5,032 bases of DNA, taken from positions 1-5,032 of the forward strand of contig DEFM01000038.1 of assembly GCA_002350855.1 (NCBI GenBank), written 5' to 3'. This document shows, piece after piece, positions 4,671-5,032 of the stretch. The position numbers were made by a program, and so were the translations under genes. Under the pieces are notes generated by a model. That model did not search any database and was not told the DNA's origin. It saw only the letters and a list, made by a program, of their open reading frames with translations. Numbering within the stretch: position 1 is the first letter of the stretch; every line of letters starts with the position of its first letter. This stretch comes from Prevotellaceae bacterium UBA2852 (GTDB lineage: Bacteria; Bacteroidota; Bacteroidia; Bacteroidales; Bacteroidaceae).

Positions 4671-4735
4671 TGTTCACACAGATAGCACGGAACTCACAGA
4701 TCAGAATCGGTCTTTGACCAATAAGTTGTTATAGT
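4671..4735 (+). repeat. CACAGAT linker and decayed ATCGGTC hairpin module
   Basis: TTCACACAGATAGCAC and CACAGATCAG lead into ATCGGTC-TTT-GACCAAT, the same hairpin as at 1480-1496 and 2528-2544 but with one mismatch in the stem. ATAAGTTGTTATAG then follows, as in the other two copies. The block lies just upstream of the AAA promoter and reads away from the gene. Confidence 0.78.
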
Positions 4736-4741
4736 TTTAAA

Positions 4742-4823
4742 AGTTAACACTAATTCTCACCAATTATCCAAAATTACAAAAAAAAGATTTTATGAATATT
4801 TTTGGCCATTTCTCACAATTTGT
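4742..4823 (+). repeat. AT-rich direct repeat, right copy
   Basis: This matches 2760-2842 in the same orientation, beginning AGTTAACACTAATTC and ending with the identical 26-bp stretch (4798-4823). Both copies are followed by TTTAA-like sequence. A TAATTTTG on the minus strand (4769-4776) fits the -7 consensus by sequence, but no TTTG lies at the -33 distance, so I do not call a promoter. Confidence 0.82.
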
Positions 4824-4829
4824 TTTAAA

Positions 4830-4926
4830 AGTTCACACAGATAACACAGATGACACAGATCTAAAGTCCTTTAAGGACTTTTACTACAGGAGAAACAAAA
4901 TCCGTGAGTTCTGTGAGATCTGTGTG
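4830..4926 (+). repeat. CACAGAT/AAGTCCTT palindrome module, inverted copy of 1274-1370
   Basis: A 97-bp module with CACAGAT linkers on both sides of the palindrome AAAGTCCTT-T-AAGGACTTT (4863-4881). It matches 1370-1274 on the minus strand with two mismatches. Its left part, CACAGATCTAAA, is the same lead-in used by the ATCGGTC hairpin module at 2517-2528, but a different hairpin follows it here. Confidence 0.9.
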
Positions 4927-4930
4927 ACAA

Positions 4931-4962
4931 AGCCCTCCCCCTCGGGGGAGTCGGAGGGGGCT
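4931..4962 (+). repeat. GC-rich nested hairpin
   Basis: A C-run and G-run element between AGCCC and GGGGGCT: inner stem TCCCCC/GGGGGA (4936-4941 with 4944-4949), with outer AGCCC pairing to GGGCT (4931-4935 with 4958-4962). It has a composition unlike the surrounding AT-rich DNA. I recall similar elements in other Bacteroidetes intergenic regions. There is no T-run after it, so an intrinsic terminator is not supported. Confidence 0.6.
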
Positions 4963-5032
4963 TGAACCTTGAACTTTGAACCTTGAACTTTGAACTATCG
5001 TAAATCTGAGTAAATCTGTGAGAATCTGTGTG
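4962..5032 (+). repeat. Five-unit heptamer array and CTGTG linker at window edge
   Basis: Five heptamers, TTGAACC, TTGAACT, TTGAACC, TTGAACT and TTGAACT (4962-4996), form the longest array in the window. They run into the GAACTATCGTAAATC junction (4992-5006) and a 23-bp linker (5010-5032) identical to 2965-2987. The module probably continues beyond the window. No gene is seen. Confidence 0.85.

Noticed and set aside
3294..4685. A long 463-residue open frame on the plus strand
   Set aside because: It is antisense to the AAA gene, whose minus-strand product has clear Walker and nuclease motifs. The plus product is a His/Leu/Val-rich shadow with no recognisable motif.

Overview
The window looks like chromosomal accessory DNA from a Bacteroidales bacterium, most likely Prevotella/Segatella-like. 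Three things point there. One promoter matches the Bacteroidetes -33/-7 consensus (TTTG, 20 nt, TAnnTTTG). One gene encodes an AAA-ATPase-like/PD-(D/E)XK protein of a kind common in many copies in this order. The intergenic DNA is full of TTGAACC heptamers and CACAGAT-type repeats that I know from Bacteroidetes genomes. The genus is an inference from memory, not from a search.

All three real genes lie on the minus strand, so transcription runs right to left. From right to left they are: (1) an AAA-ATPase-like/PD-(D/E)XK protein at 3078-4622; (2) a family 2 glycosyltransferase at 1468-2424; (3) a beta-propeller-like protein resembling the N-terminal domain of glucosamine inositolphosphorylceramide transferases at 124-1146. 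Genes 2 and 3 plausibly belong to surface-glycan synthesis. Gene 1 is probably an unrelated accessory gene. They are separated by 321 and 455 or more bases of repeat DNA, so a tight operon is unlikely.

The striking part is the non-coding DNA. Positions 1-118, 1178-1510, 2513-3071 and 4671-5032 are almost wholly a mosaic of short reusable modules: heptamer arrays (TTGAACY), CACAGAT linkers, and small hairpins with different stems, many of them with a TT-containing apex. Long copies recur: 91 bp (1190-1280 inverted against 2981-3071, 2 mismatches), 97 bp (1274-1370 inverted against 4830-4926, 2 mismatches), a composite of about 120 bp in inverted copies on both sides of the glycosyltransferase, and a direct repeat of about 82 bp on both sides of the AAA gene.

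The modules have also entered genes. The propeller gene carries a 210-bp (70-codon) in-frame block of modules between two ATGAT copies; removing it restores the family-like spacing PFII-LNSHEVMVFPE. The last 13 codons and the stop of the glycosyltransferase come from another module. One module of about 60 bp, present once inside the propeller gene and once between genes, folds into a hairpin in which six base pairs differ between copies and all six remain paired. This covariation suggests a structured, possibly mobile, repeat. No transposase or recombinase is encoded in the window.
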